Source: Cochliopodium minus (lineage: Eukaryota; Discosea; Himatismenida; Cochliopodiidae). From it: a stretch of DNA of 54,140 bases. The translations under genes were made by a program, and so were the position numbers. Below are positions 32,618 to 44,814 of the stretch, in pieces. The notes beneath the pieces are model-generated. The model was not told the DNA's origin and ran no database searches. It was given only the letters and a program-made list of their open reading frames with translations. The DNA is taken from the NCBI GenBank assembly GCA_024220525.1, contig JAMYWO010000147.1:35833-89972 (forward strand), in the 5' to 3' direction. Numbering within the stretch: the stretch's first letter is position 1; the number at the start of each line of letters is the position of its first letter.

Positions 32618-35600
32618 TTAGATCAAAGAGTTAGAAATAATAAACAACCACTGATTAGTGTGCAAAGTGGAACTAGATTCATTCAAATAAGACTGAATAT
32701 CAATGTTCTCTTTGTAGTTCTCAAGAATTCTACGAGCTATATCTTTCTTTGATGAACGTTCTTTGTTTGGTGTGTTGGCTTGATTGGTGTTTTGATCATC
32801 CAATTTGAGATTCAAGAAGATCTTCTTGAAGATTTTTCCTTGTGGTGTCTCTTTGACAGGTGTCTCTTTATTCTCTTTGACAACTTTGATAGGTTTTGGT
32901 CTTTGGATCGTAACAAAGTCAAAGACTAAATAAAAAATAAAAAATAAATTATAATAAAATAATAAAATAAAAAATAATTTGTTTCTACGCTCATCTGATA
33001 TTTCATTCTTTTCTTTGTTGTAAGATTTAATGTTCTCTTCAATGACGGTCTCGTTGATCAAGACTTTTTCCTCATCTTTTGACAAATCAAAAAACACTTT
33101 CTCAAGGAAACTTGCGCTGGGTCTCTTTTCGTAATTTTTTTGCCAACAACTCTCCATTATTTCTATCACCTAAATAAAAAATGAATAAAAATAAATAATT
33201 AATTTTAAATAAAAAATTTAAAAGATAAAAAATTTAAAAAATAAAAATTTAAAAAAAATAAATATAAATAAAAAAAGAAATAAAATTAATATTTTTACAT
33301 TCTTATTCCATTTTTCATCTATTTTAGGTCGGAGATTTTTGAAGATAATTTCCTTTTCTAATTCTACATTGAAAAGTTGGTTTTCTTGAAAAGGAATCTT
33401 CTGTGACATAATTTCCCAAACAACAATAGCTGATTTAAAATTAAAGAATTAATTAATTAATGAAATTGTTGAAAAATATAAAAAAAGAAAAAATTTATTA
33501 CCAAAACTGTAAATATCAGCTTTCTCGTTGTATTTCTAAAGTGATGAAAAATAAAATATGAAAAATGAAAATAAAAATTAAATTAGTTTTTTAAAAATGA
33601 ATAGAAATTTATTATTTTTAGGAAAATTAAATTTTATTTTTTAGAATTATAATTAAAAATAAAATAATTAAAAATTAAATTAAAAAAAATTTTAAAAAAA
33701 ATTATTTTTTTACATCTCCTATTAAAAACTCGGGAGCCATCCATAAAGGATTGTCCATGTAATCTCTACCTGTTGCATAGTCGACAACAAAGCTAGAAGA
33801 ACCAAAGTCACATAGTCGGAGGGACAATGGTTCGTTGTTGACGATCAAAATGTTCAAACTTTTCAAATCTCTGTGTATGATCTTTGGCTCGAACGAGTGT
33901 AAGATGTCCAATGATTTGGCTATTAAAAAATTATTAAACAAAACAAAACAAAACAAAAAATTTAAAAATCAAGAAAATAAACAAACAAAAATAAATATTG
34001 AATAAAAATTGAAAATAAAAATGAATAAAATGTAATAATTTTAAAAATAATTTTAAATAAATTGGGAATTAAAAATAAATAAAATTAAAAAAAAAGAAAA
34101 AAATTGAAATAAAAAAAAACAAAAGAAAACAAAAAAAAAATGTTAATAATTAAAATAAATTAAAAAAAATAAAACAGTGATTAATAAACATAAAATTTAA
34201 AAAAATAATTAAAAAAACGTTTTTTGGACCTATTTTTTCGCAGATGGAATATTTATGTTGGACGTTAGGAGATGTAGAGTTGAGGTACTGGGATAGATTT
34301 CCTAAAGGAGCGTATTCGATGATGGCAGAGTATGGGTCATTTGTGAATCCGTACATTTTCACTATTTCATCTTTATCTTTCAACTCATTCAAAATGAAAA
34401 CTTCTCTCCTATATTTTAAAGATAAATTTATAAAAAATAATCTGATAATAAATAAAATAAAAATCTTCAATAAAAAAATAAAAAAATCAAATCAAATCTA
34501 ATTAGTTAATCTGAAAAAAAATCAATAACAAAATCAATGAAAAAAAAAAAAAAATATATATAAAATTAAAGATGTTAATCAAAATATAATAAACAAAAAA
34601 ATAAATCAAAATAACAATTAAAAATCAAAAGTAAAAATAAAAAAAAAATCAATAAAAAATAAAAATAAAAAACAAAACAAAAAAAAATAAAATTAATTTG
34701 AAAATTTAACTAAAAAATGAAAATTAGTTGAAATTAAAAAAGATTGTTTTTTACCTCCAACAAGCTATCAAGTGAAAATTTTCTTCGAGAGAATCATCAT
34801 AATCGTCGATTTGGTTGAGCCTTTTGACTGCCACCGTGTTATTTTGGTAGACTGATTTGAAGATGGTACCTTGACTTCCTGCGTGCAGACACTCATTCAC
34901 TTCGAGATTTCCTGTAATAATGAAAGACTTTGGGAAAGGGTATTGGAAAGACAAATAAGGTGCAATATCATTTATGTACAATAATCTAGGAATAAAAAAA
35001 ATAAAAAACAAAATTTAAAATGAAATAATTATAAATTAAAAAAATTAAAAAAAAATGTTTAAAATTAAAAATTGAAAAAAACTGTTTTCAATCAAAAAAT
35101 TAAATAAATTAAAAAAAATGATTTTTTAAAAAATGATTCAAAAAAATGATTCAAAAAAAATAATTTAAACAATAGAAATTGTTTAAAAATAATTTTTAAA
35201 ATTAATTCACAATGAAAATTTAAAATTTTTTTGAAAGATTTTTACCTATCACAAAATGGACAAATCAAAGAATTTCTTTCCAACAACTTTTTCTCCAAAA
35301 TGTTAGTTTCTATGATGTTCTCGCAACAGTAGAGGGGAGAATAGCCCTTGTAGATGAACTGCCTGAACTTGCGGCCGAACTGGGGAGAGGACTCGATGAT
35401 TTCGTTGATCACAAAAAACACTCGGAAAACATCTTCACCTTTCACTCTAAACTTCAAGTAGGTTCCCTTTCTATCCTTGAAGATGCCAAACACGATGATG
35501 TTGCTCTTCAAAGAAAAGATGAAGAGATCTCTGTAAAGTTTCAAAGGAATGACGTGTTTCATTTGAGAAACTTGGAAGAGGATGCGGTTGATGAAGTGGA

Positions 35601-38600
35601 AGGAGTAGACGGGGATTACGTACCATTTTTCGAACTCGTCGAGCTTTTCTTTCTTGGAGTTCAGTTCGCTTTGGTCGGAGGTTTTGGATAAACTTGGATT
35701 CAATGTGAAAGCATCCCAAAACTCTTTTATCGTTTCCCAGTCGAAATTCGGTTTGGGAAGCGAAGAGGGGACGATGAAAAGCTTCTTTTGTTCAGGAACA
35801 ATGTTGTTTTTCAATTGTTTTGAAATGAATGGGTTTGTTTCGAAGAGGAGCACTCCCTGCACTTTTTGAAGGAACTTGATCAATGTGAAAATTTCCAGTG
35901 GAGAAAACAGTGTGTTGTTGAGGTGCAACATCTCATAGTAGAAGAGGAAGATGTCCAAAACACCGTTCTTTGAACATTTCGTCATTTTGGCCAAAAGTGG
36001 CAACATGAAGGTGGGTTTCAAAAGAATAGATTTGTTTACATCCGCAATGTTTTCGCCAAGATAGATGATCGATCCAAAGTTTTTCAGATTTTCGAGCTCG
36101 TATTTGAAATCCTCCTTCTTTACCAACCCTTGTGCTATTCTATCAAACTCCTTTTTAGAGATCAAAGGCAGATATCTGAATTCGGATTCACTTTCTAACA
36201 CCTGTTCGAGTTGCATCTGCGAGTAATCTATTTTGGGAAACAAAGAGATTTGTTTTTGGAGGGCATTGAGAAAGTTTTGTTGATTATCAGATGAAGTGTA
36301 GTTATAGTTGGAGATGTTGTTGAACATCTTTTCTAAACTTTTGGAGACGCTGTTTTCACTGTCCCTGATTTTCTTTTTTTCGGTGGGAAGATTAAAAAAC
36401 TTTCCGAAAACATGCACATGTCCTTGACTTTGAGATCTGATTGCAAACAGTCTTGATACAAGTTCATTTCCTTTCTCAATCGTATCAGATATCACAACAA
36501 AGATGTGTTCGTTCACGTTTCCCCATTGGGAAATAAATTGAGAAAAAGTGGTGATGTTGTCAAACCCAATAACATTCAAAATGGCTTCTCCGTTGAAAAC
36601 TTCGACTTTGGAAAAGAGATTATCAAATTCTTCGTAGGAGCTGTCTTTTTTAAAGGCTCGCCCGCTCCCTTTCTCTTGAGAACTATCATCTGTGTCATAA
36701 CTATTGTTTGGAGAGTATAAAACATCCTGTTGAGATAAAGATTCGGGATTGAGATTCATAGTGCTTGCATATTTGATAAGCTTCTTTTTGATGAAGAGCT
36801 GTTCATCGTCATCATTAAGCAAGGCGACACTTTTCCTTACTACAACATCTTTCTTTTGAAGGATGAATTTGTTGACAAAATAATCGAAATCAGGCTTTTC
36901 TTGAAGAAGGACGCACAAATTGAGAGATCTTCTGGTGATCTTTTGTTCACCCAAACACTCTACTATCTTGATCAACTGTTCCATATGATCTTTGTTCACT
37001 TTCTCTTGATCCAAAACAAAATTTTCGAAAGGGAGCTTCATTTGTGGATTTCCCGATAAAAATAATTGATCCAAATTGAGGAGGATCTTGGCAATTTGAG
37101 GAGGTAATTGTGCGATGTTGTTGTTTCTCAAATCCAATTTCTTGAGGTTTTTCAAAGTGATGATGTGAGGTGGAATTATCTTCAACTTGTTGTTGCTTAG
37201 GTTGAGTTCAGTGAGATGAGAAAGTAGATAGATGTCGTAAGGTATGTTCTCTATGTCTCTCCCAGAAAGATTCAAAACACTCTGTTTGCTTGCCCAACTT
37301 TTGTAGATTTCTTCTTTTATTGGATGGATCAAGTTGTAACTGAAGGTTAACTCTTTCAAAGTGGTTACATCAAAAAGATCGTAAGGCAAAACTGACAAAG
37401 AATTTTGATGCAACGATAGAACTTTGAGATTGACGAGCTTTATGAAGAGATCAGGAGCTATCTCGTGAATATTGTTGTTGTGAAGAAGCAAAACTTGTAA
37501 TTTGGTGAGCTCAGAAAGAAAAGGAGGGACATGGATGAGCTGATTCTCACTGACATCCAAAATGGTGAGATCTTTGAACTTGGACAACTCCTGATCGATA
37601 GACTCGATCCTGTTCATCCCCAAATACAACTCTTCAATGAAATTGAGATCGAATATCTGTTTTGGGATCTCCTTCAACTTATTCGAAGTAAAATTGATTC
37701 TCTTCAAGTTGTTAAAGTTTCCCACATCCTCAAAAACGTTGTCAGGTATGTTTTCGTTGATGAGACCGAACCAAGAAAGATCTAGTGTGATCATGTCAGA
37801 TTTGATGGTCTTATCTTTTTCAAAGTAGTGCAAAGCGTTGTTCTTTTCAATTTTGGGAGGGAGGATCGAGTTTATCTCGTTGAATTGCTTGTTTTCGAAG
37901 CTTTTTCTTTTTACCAAAGTCGAAACTTTGTTCAAACTCTTTGCCTCTAATTTCTTTCTCGAAAAATATTTCTGAAACACTTTGATCAAAACGTTTTCGT
38001 TGAAAGGAGAGATAGGAGAAAGAGAAATCAAAGTTTTCCACTTCAAACTTTTGTTGTCCAATATCTCCTTGCTGATTTTGTGTCTCGTAATCTTCTTTAA
38101 GTTTCTCGCAAGAAAGATGTTTGCTCTTTCAACAAGGCCAGTGTTGTTGAAATAGATTGTAAAGAAGAATTCGATCAAAGGAAGTCTTGGATTGGTCTCG
38201 CTCGCTTTGATGAGTTTGTTAATACATCTTGCGGAGATATTGTTGTTGGAGATATCCAATGTGTTGAGTTTGTTGCTGAATCTAAATAGGGTTTTGACAA
38301 ATGGATAAAGAGCCTTTTCGTCAAATTTGCAAGCAGAAAGGTAGATTTTGGAAATAGAAGATACAAAAGTGAGATCCAACAATCTCTCCAACAATTTTGT
38401 ATCAAATTGATTTTTGGAAAAGTCAATAGTTTCAACACTCGTGTTTTTAAAAAGAGAGTTGATGATTTGAAGAAAAATATTGTTCATTGTGACAAAGTTA
38501 TCTTCGGAAAGGATTTTCACATTTACAATTCGGAGCTCCTTTATCTGACAAAGAGGTTTCTTCAAATGTTCACAGAGCAAAGAAACATAAGAAAGTTTGG

Positions 38601-40807
38601 GTATGTTACACTCGTACAATCTCAAAACTTGGATATGAGAAGTAGAAATAGAAAAAAGGATGTTTTTCACAACTTTTTTTTGCATCAGTCCTTTCAACTC
38701 GAAGAAATAGGCTTTTTTGTTTGGTATCACTTTCTTAGAAAGAGTATCAAAGCAAGAACTGTCAAACTTGTGGAAAATAGGGTTGAAACACAAATAGTTT
38801 CCATTCTCCTTTAGGTTGTTTTGGAGATAATTGCTGCAAGTGGTTTGTTTGATTCCTTTGAAAAAAGATTCGATCCAAACATTGGTGACACGAAATGATT
38901 CTTCAGAAAAACTGTTGACAAAAAAAGTAGAAAAGCCACATTGATAGTTGAGAGGAAGCACATCCGTAAAATCTTGTGTTATTTTCTCCCTATCTTTATC
39001 TTTAATCATGTCTCTGTCGTTCCTGATGACTGTATAAACAGGAATCTTCCCAATGTATCCACCTTGTTCATGGCAAGAATTCATGACAACTTTAAAAGCC
39101 CTCATAGTGCTTCTATCGATCGTGACATCTTCAAAATAAGCTCCGTTTGCAAAAAAGAGAATGAGATCAACTCCCAAAAACTCTGGGTGAAACTCAAAAT
39201 TCTTCACAACAGATTCCATGCTGTCCACTGGATTTTCTTTTTTGGTTTGAAAGCCACCAACAGAGTATCTGTTCTGCACATGATCGATTTCCTCCTCCTC
39301 CTTTCTGATGCTGTCGAAAATGTTTTGCGATTTCGATTTTCCCACGGTAGATTTTCCCTCCATCAAGTTGAAATAAGAGTTTTTGGTGGTGATGTCCAAA
39401 ACCAACCACTTGACAACAGAAGTGTCGTTTTTGCAATGATAAATCAACATGTTTTTCCCATTGATATAAACAGATTCGTGAGAAAAGATGATATACTTGT
39501 TCGCCAAGATAAACTTTCGCACAAACTCGTTCTTCCCACTTGCTTTGTTCCCGACCAAAAGAAAGCTTCTTTGAGTCTTCACCATTAGATTGGTGCTTCT
39601 TCTCTTTGGCGTTTCGATCTTATAAATACTTTCAAAGTGAGAAAGTTGGTTGCCCTCAAAGAGAATGTCAGTAATGATGGAAAACTTGGACTCCTCCATC
39701 TTGTTCAACTTTGTATCAGACATCTTTTGACAGGTCCAAACAATTTTTTTTGGAAGAGAACTAAAATGTTCTGAGCCTTCTTTCAACAAATCTTTATCCT
39801 TGATATCTTCAACACCATGAAACCACTCGTCTACCAAACAATTTGAAGCAAAAGGCCTTTCGTTTTTCTTTTTGGTGAGGAGTTTCATGATGAAATTTTT
39901 GGCTTGAAGAGAAATAGTGTTGTCTGTTATTTCAACTTCTCTGTTAGTAATGCCATTCTTCAAATCTCTGTAAGAATTCAAAGAAAAAGGATAATCACCA
40001 ACCAATAATATAAACAAAATAATTCCCACTGCCCAAATATCCGAAGCTACAATAATGTAATACAAAAAATAATTTTAAAAAAAAATTTAAATAACTTATT
40101 TGTTTTCTTACAAGTTGAATATTCTGAGTTCGTAAAAATTTCGGGAGCAGCGAATAGTGTGTTGGTATGTACTTTAGAGCTTGACATATGAATTGAATGT
40201 CCAACAAAAAACTGTTTTTTCTTTACCACAATATTATGTAGTCCAAGATTTCCATATACAATTCCTTTCAAAAAAAATAAATTTAAAAAAATAAACTTAA
40301 AATATTTTTTAAAAAATATTTTGAAAAATAAATTAAATTTCCCATTTTACCTTGTTTATGTATATAAGATAAAAAATTCAACATATTAAATGCAAGTTTC
40401 CTAACAGTGTCTTCGTTGTAATTAGTTATATGATGTACAGTGGTTTCCATTTTAGGATAAGCAAGAAAAGACAAATTATCAAAGAACAAATCACACTTCA
40501 TGTCCTGGAAAAACAAGTAACTGTCCTCATTCTCTTTGATGTAAAAATGGATTCCGATATGATTCTTGTGATATACTCGCTTCCAAATTTGAATACACTT
40601 TAACATCTTTTTTACCTCGGTCTTCTTGAAACAGTAGACTTGTTTTTCGAGCTTTGGGATGAAAGAAAGGGCTTGTTTTTGAATTCCCTTTAGCTTTTTC
40701 GAGAAGATTATCTCTTTGGGTGGAAGTTGCTGATTGATAGAAAAATTACTCATCGATTGTTTCTCTATCATGAAGATAATTTCATTTTCGTCTGCAAATT
40801 CATGCAT
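32618..40807 (-). CDS. Roco-family protein: kinase C-lobe, GTPase, LRR, Roc-like, COR-like, TKL kinase
   Basis: Ten exons join in one frame: 40351-40807, 40112-40264, 35246-40046, 34755-34985, 34230-34408, 33714-33919, 33502-33535, 33299-33429, 32989-33169, 32618-32925; 2226 aa from the ATG at 40807. The order is unusual. (1) A kinase-like region (about 1-260) has no Gly loop; YGNLGLHN replaces HRDLKxxN, while AAPEIF and SDIWAVGIILFILLVGDYPF remain. (2) A Ras-like GTPase (about 360-620) has P-loop GNKASGKNEF and NDRD in place of NKxD. (3) RI-like and then classical LRRs (about 700-1195, LTILDVSENQLIHVPP). (4) A Roc-like remnant with no P-loop (FNGEAILNVIGFDN, HIFVVISD). (5) A COR-like region (about 1470-1800). 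(6) A TKL kinase (about 1830-2100) with AGSQGTIF, VAVKRL, IIHRDLKSLN, CDFGSS, MAPEF. The second kinase looks active. A first exon upstream of 40807 may be missed. Confidence 0.85.
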
Positions 40808-41092
40808 GTAAGTCACATGATATATGATTCCCCTTTTTTTGTTTCAATATAAATTTTAAATTGAAAATTAAAGGTGATATTTTTGAACATTTTTTGGATA
40901 TATAAATATAATGTAAGATCTTGGGAAGAAAATATATCTTGGAGATAAAATTAAGAGATTCTACAAATAATTATGAGTATTTATTTCGTTTAAGTGAAAA
41001 TGAAATTAAAAATAAATAAATATCTGTTGAGAAATGTTGAAATTTCATTTAAAGATTGTTGTGAAATTTAAATTTTGTAGATTCTTTTTTTT
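40808..41092. other. Region upstream of the Roco gene, possibly hiding its first exon
   Basis: The open frame of Roco exon 1 continues upstream of the ATG at 40807 as RGIIYHVTY up to an AG at about 40839. That is just what would precede MHEFADENEIIFMIE in a kinase N-lobe (the H.NI...Y..F.DE...I.(M)E pattern). An upstream exon is therefore likely. I could not find a convincing one in this stretch; the only nearby start, an ATG at about 40891, reads into the region one step out of frame. Confidence 0.4.
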
Positions 41093-41817
41093 TTACATGT
41101 TGAAAATAACTTTCCCTAAAGAAAATGCAACACTCCTTTCATCAACGGATAATGTTTTTTGAATAAAATCAACTATATTCTTCCCCGATGCCGATTTTGG
41201 AATGATTTGATCGCATATCTTGTCATAATGATTAGACAATTCCAATTTCACGTTCATTATCTCTATCATACTCTTGAGATTGTTTTTATATTCTATTATT
41301 TTTATTTCTGAAGTTACTGTCTTTTCTGTCTAACATTTTCACAATAGGAGTGAATATTGAGAGAAAAAATATTAATTTATAAAATATATTGCTTTAGTTG
41401 AAAAAGTATTTTATCATTTATAGTTCATTTTATTGGGAGTAAAATATATTTTTTTTATTTTTTTTTTTTTGAATTATTTTTCTTACTATTTTGCACACAG
41501 TCAATTCATTCAATTTCTTCTTTGGATCCAATGCTTCGATTAATTCTTTTTCGACCATCTTTGCCAAAATTTTGTTTGAATCGAATTTGTCGAACTGATA
41601 ATCCTCTATTAGAAATTTTAATACATCTTTGACCGCAAATGTATATTGTTTATTCTTTTCTTTCAATTCAATGTTGAATATCATCTCTTTGAATAATGTT
41701 AACTGGGCAAATATAAGTGAATAAAAAATGAGAGGAGATATATCAAAGACATATTAAAAAAAATCTAACAATATCCAATCCATGATTATTATTATTTTGA
41801 CTGAATTCCATATCCAT
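41093..41817 (-). CDS. Helical hypothetical protein (3 exons)
   Basis: Hypothetical protein of 166 aa. Exons: 41770-41817, 41487-41702, 41093-41329; all three junctions are phase 0. It starts MDMEFSQNNNNHGLDI and reads on as LTLFKEMIFNIELKEKNKQ, KFLIEDYQFDKFDSNKIL, then a heptad-like third exon (SEIKIIEYKNNLKSMIEIMN) ending SLGKVIFNM. No domain, signal peptide or membrane segment is seen. Predicted mainly alpha-helical and cytosolic. Family and function not recognised. Confidence 0.65.
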
Positions 41818-42164
41818 TCTTTCAAGGATGATCAAAATTTTTTTTTATTTTTTTATTTCAAAAGGATCATTTTTAGTTGATTAAAAATAGTTAGATATCT
41901 AAAAAGGAATTTGTGTTTTGTTTCAATTCAATTATTGAATTTTTAAAAATTCAATAATTCTCAAAGAAGGAATGTCTTTATTGTAATTTTCAATGTTAAA
42001 TTAATAAAAATTTCTTTTGGCAAACAACCCATCTTTATTTGTTTTAATAGAAGATTTTTTCAAGATCAAAACATATTGATTCTTTTTCTATGTTTTTGAA
42101 ATAAAGGTGGAATTCTTTAGAAACAATTTCTTCTCTTTTTAAATTTTTCAGTGAAAAAAAAAAA
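41818..42164. promoter_or_regulatory. Divergent promoter region
   Basis: 347 bases between the start codons of the minus-strand helical protein (41817) and the plus-strand ankyrin-like gene (42165). It holds an inverted repeat at about 41935-41955 (attgaatttttaaaaattcaat), a possible hairpin or dimer-binding site. No other element is recognised. Confidence 0.4.
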
Positions 42165-43137
42165 ATGAAGAATGGATATATATTGGAAGATTCTGTTGAG
42201 AGTGAAGATAGTGGTGAGATTAATGATGAAGACTTGGATATAATCTTTTATAATCCCGAATCAATTAACTTAAATGAAGGTAAATATAATGAGAAAAATA
42301 AATTGAGAAAATTCTATTTAAATTGATTCTATCATGGTTGAATATTCTCATTTATTGGATCTAAACATTTAAATTTTTATTCTCTTGAAAACCTCTTATT
42401 TTTTTTTTTGAAAAAGCTTTAAAGGGAGAAGATATTGCAGAAGAAGTGGCATATTTTTTTACAAACACAAAATTCAGCACTTACGATCCTGTCAAAGAGA
42501 AAATGTTTTTTATGAGACACCATTTCGAGCCGCAAGATAACAAAGTGTTTGCAAACAGACTAGTCTACTATGAAGGATCTCCTGTAAATTTTTTTTTTAT
42601 CAAAAATATTAATTCAATTTTATTCTTATTTAAAGTTAATGATGGCTTGTGCTTTTGGAAAAACAAAACAAGCTGTTTGGATTTGCAAGAATTACCCTAA
42701 AAATTTGAGCAATCATTCAGGAAAAGCAGAAATACAATCTCAAAATAATAATTTGACAAGAGAACTGATTAAAAAATATGAAAATTGGACGGCTTTGCAT
42801 TTTTGTAAAAAAAAAGAAATCATTTAAAGAAGAATTATTTAAAAAAAATATTTAAAAAGGTGCAACTGGTGGAAATGATAGTCTATTTGAAATATTAGTC
42901 AATAAATTTGACGCTAATATGGCTGAAAACTGTTATGATTGTTTGTGTTATTCGAATGACATCACGACAATGAGATCACTCGAGTTTTTTTTCATTAATA
43001 AGGGTTGGAGCCGCCAAAACTTCAAGTATTTGAGTGAAGAGTTGAAATTAGCCGTTAAACATTTGATTTTAATTGCCAAAATAAAGTATGAAAAACAAAA
43101 CCTTCCTCGAATTCCCAGTTGGTTTCTTTCGTTTTAA
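42165..43137 (+). CDS. Ankyrin-like hypothetical protein (4 exons)
   Basis: 242-aa protein. Exons: 42165-42279, 42417-42583, 42636-42804, 42860-43137; the frame closes. The acidic first exon contains SVESEDSGEINDEDLDIIF. Exon 2 carries VAYFFTNTKFSTYDPVKEKM. Exons 3-4 join as ENWTALHFCATGGNDSLFEI, which matches the loop and first helix of an ankyrin repeat (G.TALH.A...G), and AFGKTKQAVWICKNYPKNL may be a second, weaker unit. The C-terminus ends LPRIPSWFLSF. A role in protein binding is the most that can be said. Start chosen at the first ATG after a run of A. Confidence 0.7.
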
Positions 43138-43445
43138 AAAAATTTAATTTGTATTTTGATTGATTTTTTTTATCATTAGGGGTAATGATTGAAATGATTA
43201 TAAAGTTTATGATTTTGAATGATGTTTACCAGAGAAGGAAAGAGTACATAGGATATTTTGATTATTAATGATTTTTTTTTTTTGTTTTGGAAAAGAAATA
43301 AAGTCTATTGTGATTTTTTTTGATCATTTTGTTTTAAATTGTCGAAAAAAATATGTTCTAATCTTCTTATCTAAAAAAACGAAAAAAAACAAAAACAAGG
43401 CCAGAATTTAAAACTCAAAAAACCAAATAAGGATCCAATATTTTA
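43138..43445. other. Convergent intergenic spacer
   Basis: 308 bases between the stop of the plus-strand ankyrin-like gene and the stop of a minus-strand gene. No RNA gene or frame is recognised; presumably both polyadenylation sites lie here. Confidence 0.5.
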
Positions 43446-44027
43446 CTATTTATTGATTTTATTATTCATTTTCCTTTTTAACTCTTGATATTCTCCCACC
43501 ATTTTAATTTGATCATTTTTCAATGATTCTAATTGTTGTTTTTTCTCATTCAATATCTTTTCTTGGTATTTGGTGGTGAATTTTGAGCTGACAATAAAGA
43601 ATTCGATTGATTTTATGAAATCTGGTACAACTCCTGCCTCCAATTTATACAATTTCTTATTGATAAATAATCCCATATATAATCCCCCTCCTTGACATTT
43701 TGTTTTTCCTTTAATTAAAATAAAGGAAATAATTGTGGTTGATAAGAATTATTTGAATATAATAAATTGGTCTTTACTATCAAAAAAATCATTTTCATTT
43801 CCACTATCCAAAAATTTTATTTTGGTTGTTGAATCAATCCAATCAAGAAAATCATTGGCCAAATTCACAAAATTATTTTGATACATAACTGATGCCTCTG
43901 GAGAATAGACACACAAATTCACATGAATGTTATTGCTTTTTTCATCGTCATTTTTTGCAGGCAATAAAATCACCCTATAAGAAATATCTTTGTATTGAAT
44001 ACATTTATATTTGGGAATGAAATTCAT
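43446..44027 (-). CDS. Paired hypothetical protein, member 1 (2 exons)
   Basis: 170-aa protein. Exons: 43778-44027 and 43446-43708, phase 1. It is homologous to the next gene (44143-44671): both have YR.I(L)LP near residue 20, then a V.VYSPE/VIYDP strand, one phase-1 intron after an F(F/S)D-type segment, then GLFINKKLYKL / GLFINNKWIFL, S(I)EFFI..S.F...Y..KI and a terminal coiled coil. This member ends with a heptad-rich tail (LESLKNDQIKMVGEYQELKR). No known domain. The intron position and order match the neighbour exactly, so the pair is a tandem duplication. Confidence 0.75.
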
Positions 44028-44142
44028 TTTTTCAAAGATAATTCAAAAAATATCAATGCAATTTTTTTTTTTTTCTTTCTATTTAATTTGAGCTAAAAAT
44101 CATTAAATTAAAATCATGAAATTAAAATCTTCATAAAATATC

Positions 44143-44671
44143 CTATTTAACAAAAAGATTTTGAAAATTATGTAAACATGTGCTATTAACCTCTATATCC
44201 AACATCAATTGATCTATTTCATCAATTTTGTTTTTGTACTGCTTTGAATATTGAAAATTTGATTGGATGATGAATTCTATAGAGATCAATTTGTCATCAT
44301 AACCTTGATATTTTTTCAAAAAAATCCATTTGTTATTTATAAATAGACCAAGGCAATCAGCAATTGATGGATCAACCTTTTTTGCTTTTATAAAATAAAT
44401 ATATTAACCCAATTCTTTATTCACTAATATGTTTACCTTCAATGATATTATCCTTATCTTCATCTGAAAAAAATTTGTGTTTGAATCCTCCATTAGAGAA
44501 AAGATCAAGCCCAAATTGGTTCATATTTTTGACATTTTTTTCGAATTGAATAAATTTGTGAGGATCATATATAACCAATTTTGCTCCATTTAAACCTTTT
44601 GGAGGTAAAATGATCAATCTATAAATAATTTCATTCATTACTAATGTTTTATGGAAAGAAATTCTCTTCAT
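44143..44671 (-). CDS. Paired hypothetical protein, member 2 (2 exons)
   Basis: 158-aa protein upstream of and homologous to member 1. Exons: 44437-44671 and 44143-44384, phase 1. It starts MKRISFHKTLVMNEIIYRL. Shared elements are the YRLIILPPK strand, LVIYDPHKFIQF, DPSIADCLGLFINNKW, and SIEFIIQSNFQYSKQYKNKI with a short coiled coil. Divergence from member 1 is high outside these blocks, so the duplication is old. No signal peptide, membrane segment or recognised family. Confidence 0.75.
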
Positions 44672-44814
44672 TTTTTTTATTTTTTAAAGTTAAATCAAAA
44701 TATTGATCAACTTCAAAATTGAACAATTTAAATTATAATGAAGAAGATAGATGGAATTGATTCACAAAATTTTTACAAAGAAATTAGAAGGAGGATTTTT
44801 AAAAATAAAAAAAA

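Noticed and set aside
38407-39588. Plus-strand frames of 135 and 215 codons inside the Roco gene
   Set aside because: Antisense to a continuous 4.8-kb exon with clear LRR and GTPase motifs; no motifs of their own.
40801-40818. Start of the Roco protein at 40816 or 40818
   Set aside because: The codon at 40816 is GTG, and the ATG at 40818 is followed at once by TGA; the first usable ATG in frame is at 40807. An upstream exon is more likely than a GTG start.
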